Positions 16,135-24,484 of a stretch of 64,000 nt of DNA are shown piece after piece. Within the stretch, counting starts at the first letter, position 1, and each line of letters opens with the position of its first letter. The DNA comes from Bacillus sp. 03113 (GTDB taxonomy: Bacteria; Bacillota; Bacilli; Bacillales; Cytobacillaceae). Where the stretch lies: assembly GCF_006546985.1 (NCBI RefSeq), contig NZ_VATK01000005.1, positions 124,001 through 188,000 on the forward strand, read 5' to 3'. Made by a program: the position numbers and the translations under genes. The notes beneath the pieces are model-generated. The model was not told the origin of the DNA. It worked only from the letters and a program-made list of their open reading frames with translations, and did no database searches.

Positions 16135-17242
16135 TAAAAACAAACAGAATTGAATTTTGGTAGGTGATTTAGTGAACATCACCAAAGAGTTATTAGAAAA
16201 TTTATATTTGAAAAATCAATATAGTGCATCTCAAATTGCTGAAATAATTGGGATTCCAAAAACAACAGTTAAATCATACCTTAGAAGATTGGGAATAAGA
16301 AAAACAGAACTGATGTTAGGAAAAAAACCTTACGATAATCGTGATTGGTTATATGAAGAATATATGGTAAAGCAAAAAGGCTATACAGTAATTGCGGATG
16401 AGTGTAGGGTAAGTTATACAGTCATTCGTGATAGAATCCTTTATTTTGGGTGGCCCTTACGGGGGCATAAAGAGATTGATAAAGGAGCTCCAAGACGAGG
16501 AAAGAAACATACTGAAGAGTCTATAAAAAAAATCAAAAGTACAAGAAATAAAAAAAGAGTAATAAGTACTTGTAGTTACTGTAATAAAAGTCTTGAAGTA
16601 GTACAGTCAAAGTTTTTCATAAGTAATCGACACTTCTGTAATGTTGCTTGTTTTCACAATTATTTAGTGAAACATAGAGTGGAAACAGTGAACATAACTG
16701 ATTCAGCACAGTATAAAGAGTGGAGAAAGTCAGTTTATAGACGTGATGGTTATCGATGTAAAATGCCCGGCTGTAATTCAAATTCAAGAGACATTGCTGC
16801 TCACCATATATATCCTAAGAATCAGTTTCCTGATAAGCAATTTGAAATCACTAATGGAATAACTCTTTGTAGGAAATGTCATGAAAAAACTTACGGAAAA
16901 GAATCTCAATTTATTGAAATGTTAGTCCGCGTTGTTCAGAAATGAATAACAAGAAAATTGGGTGAATTGCGAGGAACTCCTTAGAGTCAATCAAGCTACA
17001 ACGTGACTGGAAACGGTGAGCGTGAATGCTTAAAAATTGATTGAATTGGACAATTCGCAGCCAAGCACCTTTTTAGGTGAAGGTTCAACGACTATCGAAA
17101 ATTTGCTTTTTGCAAAAAAGTAGAGTAGGGATTAATTCCCGAAGTGCCCAACCCCTAACAGTTCTGGCTGAGGGTGAAGATATAGTCTAGTCCGTCTGTT
17201 TTAAACAGAGTTAAAGTATCCTGAAAAGGACGGTAGTAAACG
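16135..17242 (+). ncRNA. Group I intron 2 in nrdJ, with HNH endonuclease gene
   Basis: This intron is 1108 nt long. P/Q/R/S segments: P GGTGAATTGCGAGGAAC (16961), Q CAATTCGCAGCCAAGC (17051), R GTTCAACGACTA (17083) and S GAAGATATAGTCTA (17176). They closely match those of intron 1, so the two introns are related. The endonuclease gene lies in the 5' part; the likely internal guide GTCCGC (16925-16930), which pairs with exon GCGGAT, falls inside the 3' end of that gene. The intron ends in G before TGG of exon 3. Confidence 0.92.
16172..16945 (+). CDS. HNH homing endonuclease within nrdJ intron 2
   Basis: The 257-residue protein has an N-terminal helix-turn-helix (residues ~13-40, SASQIAEIIGIPKTTVKSYL), a NUMOD3-like KKHTEESIKKIKST motif, a cysteine pair module (CSYCNKS and FCNVACF) and a C-terminal HNH nuclease domain (WRKSVYRRDGYRCKMPGCN, AAHHIYPK, NGITLCRKCHEK). 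It should cut intronless nrdJ alleles and promote intron homing. The GTG at 16172 follows TAGGTGA; an upstream TTG at 16157 has no site. The 3' end of the gene doubles as intron structural sequence. Confidence 0.88.
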   Translation: MNITKELLENLYLKNQYSASQIAEIIGIPKTTVKSYLRRLGIRKTELMLGKKPYDNRDWLYEEYMVKQKGYTVIADECRVSYTVIRDRILYFGWPLRGHKEIDKGAPRRGKKHTEESIKKIKSTRNKKRVISTCSYCNKSLEVVQSKFFISNRHFCNVACFHNYLVKHRVETVNITDSAQYKEWRKSVYRRDGYRCKMPGCNSNSRDIAAHHIYPKNQFPDKQFEITNGITLCRKCHEKTYGKESQFIEMLVRVVQK

Positions 17243-18979
17243 TGGCATCCTGATATTATTGAATTTATTATTTCTAAAATGCAAAATCCACGCATTTTGC
17301 GCTTTTTAATTGAAAATACAAATGACAAAACGATTCAAAAATATGCACAGGAAAAATTAAAGTTCACACCGCTTACAGAGCAAGAAAAGGCCATGTACCA
17401 AGGAATTATTAATTACAAAAACATTCCTGGGTTAGGTGGATTTAGCGAGAATATTTTTAAAGAGGCTGAAGAAAAATTAGCTGCTGGAGGTAATTTTTCA
17501 GTTCATAACTCAGAATTTTTAACTGGTGCCAATATTTCTATTTGTTTAACAAAAGAATTTATGGATGCCGTTGATAAGGATAAAGAATACGAGCTGCGCT
17601 TCCCTGATGTTGAAAGCTATAGCCAAGAAGAAATGAAGCATTATAATGAAGAATGGCATAAGATTGGCGATGTTCGCGAGTGGGAAAAGCTTGGCAATAA
17701 AGTACGTGTTTACAGAAAAATGAAAGCGAAAGATCTATGGAATTTAATTAATATATGCGCTACTTATTCTGCAGAGCCAGGTATTTTCTTTATCGATAAT
17801 GCTAATGACATGACAAATGCGAAAAGCTATGGTCAAAAGGTTGTTGCCACAAATCCGTGTGGAGAGCAGCCGCTCGCGCCATTTAGCGTTTGTAATCTAG
17901 CAGCGGTTAATTTGGCTGAAATGGCAGATAAAGAAAGCAAAACGGTTAATTTTGAAAAGCTAAAACAAACGGTTGAAGTGGGCGTAAGGATGCAGGATAA
18001 CGTCATTGATGCAACACCATATTTCCTTGAGGAAAATAAAAAGCAGGCACTTGGCGAACGCCGTGTCGGTTTAGGTGTTATGGGACTTCATGATCTACTT
18101 ATTTATTGTGAAACAGAGTATGGTTCAGAAGAAGGCAATCAACTGATTGATCAAATTTTTGAAACGATTGCGACAACTGCTTACCGTACTTCAGTTGAAT
18201 TGGCCAAGGAAAAAGGAAGCTTTCCATTTCTAACTGGAAAGTCAAATGAAGAAACTAACCGACTGCGCCAAGCCTTTATTCAAACAGGCTATATGAAAAA
18301 AATGCCTGAGGACGTAAGACAGGCTATCGTCGAAAACGGAATTCGAAACTCGCACTTATTAACAGTTGCGCCTACAGGATCTACAGGTACAATGGTTGGC
18401 GTGTCAACGGGGCTAGAACCATACTTCTCATTCTCATATTATAGAAGTGGACGTTTAGGAAAATTCATTGAAGTGAAAGCAGATATTGTTCAAGAATATT
18501 TAGATCAGCATCCTGAAGCAGATTCGGATCATCTGCCACATTGGTTTGTCACAGCAATGGAACTTCCTGCGGAGGCACATGCTGATGTCCAATGTGTGAT
18601 TCAAAGATGGATTGACAGTTCTATTAGTAAAACAGTTAATGCACCAAAAGGATATAGTGTGGAACAGGTTGAAAAAGTGTACGAACGTTTATACCGCGGC
18701 GGTGCCAAAGGTGGAACCGTTTATGTAGATGGATCACGTGATACTCAAGTATTAACGTTAAAAGCAGAAGAAAATAGCTTCGAAGAACCAACTGAACACG
18801 TACATGAAAAGCAGCATGTGGTATTAATTGATACAATCAGTGATCTTCGTTCAACCGATGTAACAATTGGTTCAGAGGTTGGAAATACTTGTCCTGTCTG
18901 CCGAAAAGGAAAAGTAATTGAAACGGGCGGCTGCAATACTTGTACAAATTGCAATGCACAGTTGAAATGTGGTCTTTAA
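17243..18979 (+). CDS. nrdJ: Vitamin B12-dependent ribonucleotide reductase, exon 3
   Basis: This exon encodes the remaining 578 residues, beginning WHPDIIEFIISKMQNPRILR. It contains VATNPCGEQPLAPFSVCNLA (catalytic centre), TVAPTGSTGTMVGVSTGLEP, and the C-terminal redox tail with paired cysteines (NTCPVCRKGK and GCNTCTNCNAQLKCGL) that re-reduces the active site. The in-frame ATG at 17279 is internal and not a true start. A decayed copy of the last ~390 bp lies at 22390-22768. A terminator follows. Confidence 0.93.
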   Translation, partial: WHPDIIEFIISKMQNPRILRFLIENTNDKTIQKYAQEKLKFTPLTEQEKAMYQGIINYKNIPGLGGFSENIFKEAEEKLAAGGNFSVHNSEFLTGANISICLTKEFMDAVDKDKEYELRFPDVESYSQEEMKHYNEEWHKIGDVREWEKLGNKVRVYRKMKAKDLWNLINICATYSAEPGIFFIDNANDMTNAKSYGQKVVATNPCGEQPLAPFSVCNLAAVNLAEMADKESKTVNFEKLKQTVEVGVRMQDNVIDATPYFLEENKKQALGERRVGLGVMGLHDLLIYCETEYGSEEGNQLIDQIFETIATTAYRTSVELAKEKGSFPFLTGKSNEETNRLRQAFIQTGYMKKMPEDVRQAIVENGIRNSHLLTVAPTGSTGTMVGVSTGLEPYFSFSYYRSGRLGKFIEVKADIVQEYLDQHPEADSDHLPHWFVTAMELPAEAHADVQCVIQRWIDSSISKTVNAPKGYSVEQVEKVYERLYRGGAKGGTVYVDGSRDTQVLTLKAEENSFEEPTEHVHEKQHVVLIDTISDLRSTDVTIGSEVGNTCPVCRKGKVIETGGCNTCTNCNAQLKCGL

Positions 18980-18989
18980 GACAGACAAA

Positions 18990-19027
18990 AAAGAGGGATG
19001 GAAATAAATTTTCTATCCTCTTTTTTT
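18990..19027 (+). terminator. Terminator of nrdJ
   Basis: AAGAGGGATGGAAA pairs with TTTCTATCCTCTT around a short loop, followed by seven T residues. A diverged copy follows the nrdJ pseudogene at 22780. Confidence 0.9.
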
Positions 19028-19329
19028 ATGATTTTCAATATTTAACATATCTAAACTTGCATTAGTTAATTTTAGCACGGAGTTTTTTCAGATAAATGCT
19101 AGAAGAGATGATTATGCAATTAAATGAAGTATTAAAAAAAATAACTTATACACTGAACAAATTTTGATCTTTTAAAGGAAAATACGCTGAAAGAAAAATT
19201 GGAAAAATCATAATTAAATAAAAAATTTGTAAGATATTCTAACATAAGAGTAGATATCTTTTTTTATTGATTATATTATTGAAAACAAGTTATGCGTAGT
19301 GAAAAAACAGTTGCAAACTAAACTCATTT

Positions 19330-19345
19330 AAGAAACCGGTTTCTT
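19330..19345. promoter_or_regulatory. LacI-family operator 1 of the ribose/nucleoside cassette
   Basis: AAGAAACCGGTTTCTT is a perfect 16-bp palindrome with a central CpG, typical of LacI-family operators. Confidence 0.7.
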
Positions 19346-19360
19346 GATCTTTGGTTATAT

Positions 19361-19376
19361 GAGAAACCGATTTCTC
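19361..19376. promoter_or_regulatory. LacI-family operator 2 of the ribose/nucleoside cassette
   Basis: GAGAAACCGATTTCTC is a near-perfect palindrome with the same centre, 31 bp (about three turns) after operator 1 and just upstream of the regulator's ribosome site. Confidence 0.7.
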
Positions 19377-19397
19377 GAATAAAAGGAGCAGGAAAAT

Positions 19398-20375
19398 ATG
19401 AAGGTAACAATTATGGATGTTGCTAACCATGCTAATGTTTCCAAAGCAACTGTATCTCGAGTTCTTAATCATAATCCAAAAGTTAATGATCAAATTAGGC
19501 AGCGAGTTCTCCAATCAATTGAGGAATTAGGGTATCATCCCAATGCCTTTGCCAGAAATTTGGCTAACAATTCTTCCAATGTTATCGGTTTGATTTTGCC
19601 TGATATTACGAATCCATACTTTCCAATCATTGCAAGAGGAGTTGAGGATGAAGCACATCGGGAAGGATTTTCACTGTTTATTAGTAATACAGATAATAAT
19701 CCTAATATTGAACAAGAATATATCGAGAAAATGATCAGCCAGCAAGTAGGTGGAATTATTTTAATTTCTTCCATTTTGGACGAGCATAAGGTAAACAAAT
19801 TAAGTGAATTTAAAATCCCATTTGTATTGTGCGATAGATTACTAACAGAGACTGTATTTGATACCGTATCGATTGATCATTATAAGGCTTCGTATGAAGC
19901 AGTTGTCAACTTAATCCTGAAAGGACATCAAGATATATGTCATATATCAGGACCTAGCCTCGTTCAGTCAGCGGAAATGCGAAGGAAGGCGTATATAGAC
20001 GCAATGCGTGAGCATAATCTTATACCTTCTATTAGGGTTGGGATTTTTAGTTATGAGTCTGGTTTTAATCTTATGAAATCGATTTTAGAGGAATCAACAC
20101 CAACTGCATTATTTGCAGCAAACGATTTAATTGCATTAGGAGCTATGCATGCTATTCAAGAAAAGGGATTAAGGATTCCTCAAGATATTTCGATCATAGG
20201 CTGTGATGATATTTTATTTGCACAAATGAGTACTCCGAAGTTAAGCACCATTTCTGTTCCCGCATATCAAATTGGTGTAACAGCTGTTGAGATGCTTTTT
20301 GAACGTATAAAGGGGGAAAGGTTCACAGCCAAGAGCTTGGTTTTAGGGCACGAATTTGTCCAAAGAGAAACTTAA
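19398..20375 (+). CDS. LacI-family regulator (RbsR-like)
   Basis: The 325-residue protein has an N-terminal LacI helix-turn-helix (TIMDVANHANVSKATVSRVL) with hinge helix, then a periplasmic-binding-protein-like effector domain. AAAGGAGCAGG precedes the ATG. It heads a cassette with ribokinase and a nucleoside hydrolase. Two LacI-type palindromes lie just upstream, so autoregulation is likely. The inducer is probably ribose or a related sugar or nucleoside, inferred from the downstream genes and not from the binding pocket. Confidence 0.9.
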   Translation: MKVTIMDVANHANVSKATVSRVLNHNPKVNDQIRQRVLQSIEELGYHPNAFARNLANNSSNVIGLILPDITNPYFPIIARGVEDEAHREGFSLFISNTDNNPNIEQEYIEKMISQQVGGIILISSILDEHKVNKLSEFKIPFVLCDRLLTETVFDTVSIDHYKASYEAVVNLILKGHQDICHISGPSLVQSAEMRRKAYIDAMREHNLIPSIRVGIFSYESGFNLMKSILEESTPTALFAANDLIALGAMHAIQEKGLRIPQDISIIGCDDILFAQMSTPKLSTISVPAYQIGVTAVEMLFERIKGERFTAKSLVLGHEFVQRET

Positions 20376-20393
20376 AAGGGAGGATCAAAAGGG

Positions 20394-21323
20394 ATGAGTC
20401 CAGACATTGTTGTTGTAGGTAGTTTAAACATGGACATGGTAGTTAAAGTTAAGCGAAAACCTGATTGGGGAGAAACCGTCCTTGGCAGTAACTTTTTTAT
20501 GAGTCCTGGAGGAAAAGGTGGAAACCAAGCATACGCTGCAGGTAAACTCGGGGCATCAGTAGCAATGATCGGCCAGGTTGGAAATGATGTGTTTGGCAGT
20601 CAGCTTATGCAAAATTTGAAGAAAGTTGGTGTAGATGCATCTTCTATTGGTCGCGTTGAAAATGAGCCCACAGGAGTGGCGTTTATAACTCTTAATAATG
20701 ATGCTGATAATAGCATTATTGTAGCTCCAGGTGCCAATAATTTAGTAACTCCTGAATACATAAGAGAACATAAGCAAGTAATTTGCCAAGCAAAGCTTGT
20801 CATCGTTCAACTTGAAATACCATTAGAATCAGTGATAGAAGTTGCGAAAATAGCAAAAATAAATAACATTCCATTCATGCTTGATCCTGCTCCAGCTAGA
20901 GTTTTACCAGACGAGTTATACGGAATGGTAGATTATATTATACCAAACGAAAGTGAAATATCTGAGATTACGAATATTAAAGTTTCTGATGTTCGTTCAG
21001 CAAAAATAGCTAGTGTAGAACTGTTAAGAAAAGGAGTCAATACTGTATTTTCAAAGCTAGGGGCCAAAGGTGTTGTGGTCACAAATGCGAATAGAACTTT
21101 TACGATTGACGGATATGCCACACAAGTTGTTGATACGACTGCTGCAGGAGACGCATTTGCAGGTGCACTGGCAACAGCGCTTGTCAGCGGCAAAGATATT
21201 TGGTCAGCAACTCAATTCGCAAATGCAGTTGGAGCAATAACAGTGACACGTTCAGGAGCTCAAAGTTCTATGCCTGATATGGAAGAGACACTGCAATTTA
21301 TGAAACGTTTTACACAGTTATAG
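20394..21323 (+). CDS. rbsK: Ribokinase
   Basis: PfkB-family kinase of 309 residues that phosphorylates ribose at O5 using ATP. Diagnostic segments are GSLNMDMVVKVKRKPDWGET, SPGGKGGNQAYAAGKLGA near residue 40, and the C-terminal DTTAAGDAFAGALA, with the catalytic Asp in the GD of TAAGDAF. GGGAGGA precedes the ATG. It lies 18 bp after the LacI gene. With the following nucleoside hydrolase it would convert salvaged nucleosides to ribose-5-phosphate. Confidence 0.93.
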   Translation: MSPDIVVVGSLNMDMVVKVKRKPDWGETVLGSNFFMSPGGKGGNQAYAAGKLGASVAMIGQVGNDVFGSQLMQNLKKVGVDASSIGRVENEPTGVAFITLNNDADNSIIVAPGANNLVTPEYIREHKQVICQAKLVIVQLEIPLESVIEVAKIAKINNIPFMLDPAPARVLPDELYGMVDYIIPNESEISEITNIKVSDVRSAKIASVELLRKGVNTVFSKLGAKGVVVTNANRTFTIDGYATQVVDTTAAGDAFAGALATALVSGKDIWSATQFANAVGAITVTRSGAQSSMPDMEETLQFMKRFTQL

Positions 21324-21365
21324 AAATATAGTGAATTCGAACGATTGAATATGGAGTGATAGAAA

Positions 21366-22280
21366 TTGAAGCCAATTATTTTCGATGTTGATACTGGGAT
21401 TGATGATGCCTTAGCGATGGCATATGCCTTGAACTCCCCAGAACTAGAGCTGCTTGGTTTTACGACTTGTTTTGGTAACGTGTCGGTAGAAGAAGCTACA
21501 CGTAATACGCTGGTCGTTTTAGAAAAAGTGGGGAAACGGATTCCAGTTTACCAAGGAGCAGAACAAACATTCAGGCGTGGAGAGAAAAAACATTCAGCAA
21601 AACATGTCCATGGAGAAGATGGTTTAGGCAATACCCTGAAGAGTGATCCAATTGTAAAAGCTGAAATTGGATTTGCACCGGACTTTATTATTGAACAGGT
21701 AAAAAATCGTCCTGAAGAAATAACAATTATTTCAGTTGGCCCGCTGACTAACCTTGCTCTGGCAATAGAAAAAGCACCGGAAATATTACCACTTATTAAA
21801 GAGGTTGTCATTATGGGTGGTGCTGTAAATGTACCTGGGAACGTAACTCCATATAGTGAAGCAAATATCAAATCTGATCCTGATGCAGCCGATTATGTTT
21901 TCTCTTCAGGTTTACGGGTTACCATTGTGGGACTAGATGTAACCATGAAGACATTATTGCCAGTATCGAAGCTCGGTGAATGGCGTGCAACTGGGCTAGA
22001 ATCTGCTCACTTTTTTGCAGATATAACCAAGTTTTATATGGACAAATATGAAGCTTTTTATCCAGGCATCGGCGGCTGTGCTCTTCATGATCCACTCGCA
22101 GTAGGTGTTGCAATAGATTCAAGCTTTGTTGAGACAGAAGCAATGAACGTGAAGGTTGTTCTAGAAGGGGAAGAGGTTGGAAGAACAGTAGGCAACTTTG
22201 TGGCAGAGCCGAAGATTCATGTTTGTACTAAAGTAGAAGCGGATCGGTTTTTAGATCACTTTCTTAGTAGGGTAATATGA
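21366..22280 (+). CDS. Inosine/uridine-preferring nucleoside hydrolase
   Basis: The 304-residue protein carries the calcium-binding DVDTGIDDALA motif at residues 6-16, the central GPLTNLALAIEK and MGGAVNVPGNVTPYSEANIK segments, and the C-terminal HDPLAV. The family hydrolyses ribonucleosides to base and ribose. The TTG start at 21366 follows a GGAGTGAT site. It is the third gene of the LacI-rbsK cassette. No transporter is encoded with it, so uptake must come from elsewhere. Confidence 0.92.
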   Translation: MKPIIFDVDTGIDDALAMAYALNSPELELLGFTTCFGNVSVEEATRNTLVVLEKVGKRIPVYQGAEQTFRRGEKKHSAKHVHGEDGLGNTLKSDPIVKAEIGFAPDFIIEQVKNRPEEITIISVGPLTNLALAIEKAPEILPLIKEVVIMGGAVNVPGNVTPYSEANIKSDPDAADYVFSSGLRVTIVGLDVTMKTLLPVSKLGEWRATGLESAHFFADITKFYMDKYEAFYPGIGGCALHDPLAVGVAIDSSFVETEAMNVKVVLEGEEVGRTVGNFVAEPKIHVCTKVEADRFLDHFLSRVI

Positions 22281-22389
22281 TTATAAAAATACCTGTTTTT
22301 TAAATTCAATAGACAGTTCACAAAACACTATTCGATATTAAAAAGCATGGTATTTAAGAGCCCACCAGTAAAAAGGTAGCTATCATCAC

Positions 22390-22768
22390 TTCGACCAGAG
22401 CATGTGATTCAAAGATGGATTGACAGTTCCATCAGTAAAACGGTTAATACACCTAAAGGATATAGTGTGGAACAAGTTGAAAAAGTATACGAGCGCTTAT
22501 ACCGCGATGGTGCCAAAGGGGGAACCATTTATGTAATGGGTCACCTGATACATAAGTGTTAACGTTAAAAGCGGAAGAAAACAGCTTTGAAGAACAGCCC
22601 GAACATGTGCATGAGAAACAACATGTGGTTCTAGTTAATACGATTAGTGATCTCCGTTCGACGGATGTGACAATAGGATCAGAAGTAGGAAATACATGTC
22701 CAGTTTGCCGAAAAGGAAAAGTGATCGAAACCGGTGGTTGTAATGCACAGCTGAAATGCGGTCTTTAA
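22390..22768 (+). pseudogene. Decayed second copy of the nrdJ 3' end
   Basis: About 380 bp are clearly homologous to the last part of nrdJ (18593-18979) but diverged, mostly at synonymous positions. A small deletion near 22533 shifts the frame after an IYVMGH-like segment, and an 18-bp deletion between short direct repeats removes the CxxC before NAQLKCGL. The upstream part is missing. The cassette at 19.4-22.3 kb is thus flanked by two nrdJ 3' ends, suggesting insertion by recombination with related DNA or replacement of a tandem copy. Confidence 0.9.
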
Positions 22769-22779
22769 GAATATTCAAG

Positions 22780-22813
22780 AGGATAGAAATATATTTCTGT
22801 CCTCTTTTTGGGG
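22780..22813 (+). terminator. Terminator copy after the nrdJ pseudogene
   Basis: AAGAGGATAGAAAT pairs with ATTTCTGTCCTCTT, followed by T residues. It is homologous to the nrdJ terminator at 18990. Confidence 0.85.
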
Positions 22814-22934
22814 GTTGTTGGTAATAAATGGGTTGATTTTTTGCGAATAATCAAGAGAATTTCTATTTTTCTTCTATCCAGGGATTAAGGTTTCAATATA
22901 TAATATATTTCGAATAAAAAATGGAGGGATTTCT

Positions 22935-23753
22935 GTGGCCAATAATATTTTTTTTGATTTACATACACACCATGATAGGTGTGGTCATGCCACTGGAAAG
23001 ATTGAGGATTATATAAAGGCAGCAATCGATAAGGGGCTTCATTATATCGGAATTTCTGATCATTCTCCGCTTTTTTACAGCGATAAAGACCAAATGTGGC
23101 CAGGCTATTCAATGGCTAAAAGTGAGCTTGGAAATTATGTGAAGGAAGTTTTAAAACTTAAAGAGGCTTACAAAGATAAAATTCATGTATTGCTCAGCAT
23201 GGAAAGCGATTATATTCCAGAGCACTTCGAATTATATCGAAAAAGCTATCAAAATTATTCTTTTGATTATTTAATAGGTTCTGTCCATTTTATAAATGGA
23301 GTAAGCATATTTGATCGGAAGCAATGGGATGGTTTAAATGAAGAAGAACGTATTAAACTGAAGGATAACTATTACAAGCTTATTCAAGAATCAGCAAGAT
23401 GCGGTCTGTTTCAAGTGCTTGCCCACATTGATGCGATGAAAGGATACTACCCAGAATTTTCGAAGATAGATACACCAATTATTGACGAAACACTTAAAGT
23501 TATTAGTGAAGAAGGTGTTGCAATTGAGGTTAATACATCTGGTAAAACGAAAGATTGTGGAGGATGGTATCCTTCAAATGAAATTTTAGAACGTGCCTTA
23601 TATTATGGGGTTGATATTTCTTTTGGATCAGATGCCCATATTACGGAGCGAATTGGAGAAGATTATCATGATGTTCAGAAGAAACTAAAAGAAATCGGCT
23701 TTAAAGAAATGGTGTTTTATGTAGAAAAGAAAAAGCAGGTGGTTACTCTATAA
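22935..23753 (+). CDS. hisJ: PHP-type histidinol-phosphatase
   Basis: The 272-residue PHP-domain phosphoesterase shows metal-binding motifs in order: DLHTHHDRCGHA at residues 8-19, ISDHSP, MESDYIPE, GSVHFI, LAHIDAMKG and FGSDAH. The pattern fits HisJ/HisK histidinol phosphatases, which remove phosphate from L-histidinol phosphate in histidine synthesis. A GTG start follows GGAGGG. It stands alone, not in a his operon, so another phosphoester substrate is possible. Confidence 0.85.
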   Translation: MANNIFFDLHTHHDRCGHATGKIEDYIKAAIDKGLHYIGISDHSPLFYSDKDQMWPGYSMAKSELGNYVKEVLKLKEAYKDKIHVLLSMESDYIPEHFELYRKSYQNYSFDYLIGSVHFINGVSIFDRKQWDGLNEEERIKLKDNYYKLIQESARCGLFQVLAHIDAMKGYYPEFSKIDTPIIDETLKVISEEGVAIEVNTSGKTKDCGGWYPSNEILERALYYGVDISFGSDAHITERIGEDYHDVQKKLKEIGFKEMVFYVEKKKQVVTL

Positions 23754-23967
23754 TAAAATAGTTGGTGTATAAATTTTATAAATTAGCTATTTTCATGTCT
23801 AATAGTGAAGCTATAATTTTTCCTGATGCATCTTAATAGCTATAACAAATTAATCATTTTATCTAACATTGAAATAAATATTGTCAGGTTTTATGACAAA
23901 ATCATAGACAAAAATAATAAGCCGAATTATTATTAAGAAAATTAGTTAAGTTCATAATCTTTATGAA
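23754..23967. other. AT-rich spacer ahead of the operator array
   Basis: I see no gene or convincing RNA structure between the phosphatase gene and the first operator. Confidence 0.3.
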
Positions 23968-24426
23968 GAAAAACGTTTTTCCGTCATGAAAATAGTAATA
24001 AAGGTTTCAGGCAAGTGAAGGAGCCGAATTTTTTTAAAACAGAAAAACGTTTTTCTACCGTGAAAATCGTAAAAAGGGTTTTAACCAAACGGAGGAGCCA
24101 AATTTTTTTCAACAGAAAAACCTTTTTCCACCATGAAAATAGTAATAAATGCTTCGAGCTAACAGAGGAGCTAAAGTTTTTTTAAAACAGAAAAACGTTT
24201 TTCTGCCGTGAAAATAGCAAAAAAGGGTTTCAACCAAACGGAGGAGCCAAATTTTTTTCAACAGAAAAACCTTTTTCCACCATGAAAATAGTAATAAAGG
24301 CTTCGAGCTAACAGAGGAGCTAAAGTTTTTTTAAAACAGAAAAACGTTTTTCTGCCGTGAAAATAGCAAAAAAGGGTTTCAACCAAACGGAGGAGCCAAA
24401 TTTTTTTCAATAGAAAAACGTTTTTC
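23968..24426. repeat. Tandem array of seven LacI-type operators, ~74-bp period
   Basis: The palindrome GAAAAACGTTTTTC occurs at 23968, 24042, 24190, 24339 and 24413, and with CC centre (GAAAAACCTTTTTC) at 24115 and 24264. Spacings are 74, 73, 75, 74, 75 and 74 bp, or about seven helical turns each. Units alternate between two types, giving a 149-bp higher-order period. Each unit also has (A/G)TGAAAAT, a GGAG-containing segment and a T7 tract. The array ends just before the LacI-family gene at 24485 and is probably its binding region. Confidence 0.85.
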
Positions 24427-24430
24427 TAAG

Positions 24431-24436
24431 TATAAT
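24431..24436 (+). promoter_or_regulatory. -10 element of the LacI-family gene at 24485
   Basis: TATAAT stands immediately after operator 7, so a bound repressor would cover the spacer region of this promoter. No good -35 hexamer is visible. Confidence 0.5.
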
Positions 24437-24484
24437 TAAGCATAGGTAAAGCAAGTTGTTTTTAAACAGGAAAAGGGTGAGGGA

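Noticed and set aside
15746-17242. nrdJ inactivated by a frameshift or insertion element
   Set aside because: Exon ends join perfectly in frame, both interruptions have group I intron cores with correct splice-site bases, and no transposase or target duplication is present.
17279-18979. Independent gene starting at ATG 17279
   Set aside because: The conserved reductase sequence begins twelve codons earlier at the intron boundary and there is no ribosome site before 17279.
23960-24430. CRISPR array
   Set aside because: The whole 74-bp unit repeats, with no unique spacers, the repeat core is a 14-bp palindrome typical of LacI operators, and no cas genes are near.
23960-24484. Small peptide genes in each repeat unit (GTG/ATG AAA ATA ...)
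   Set aside because: Frames of at most about 25 codons with no properly spaced ribosome site, and one unit type stops after eight to ten codons.
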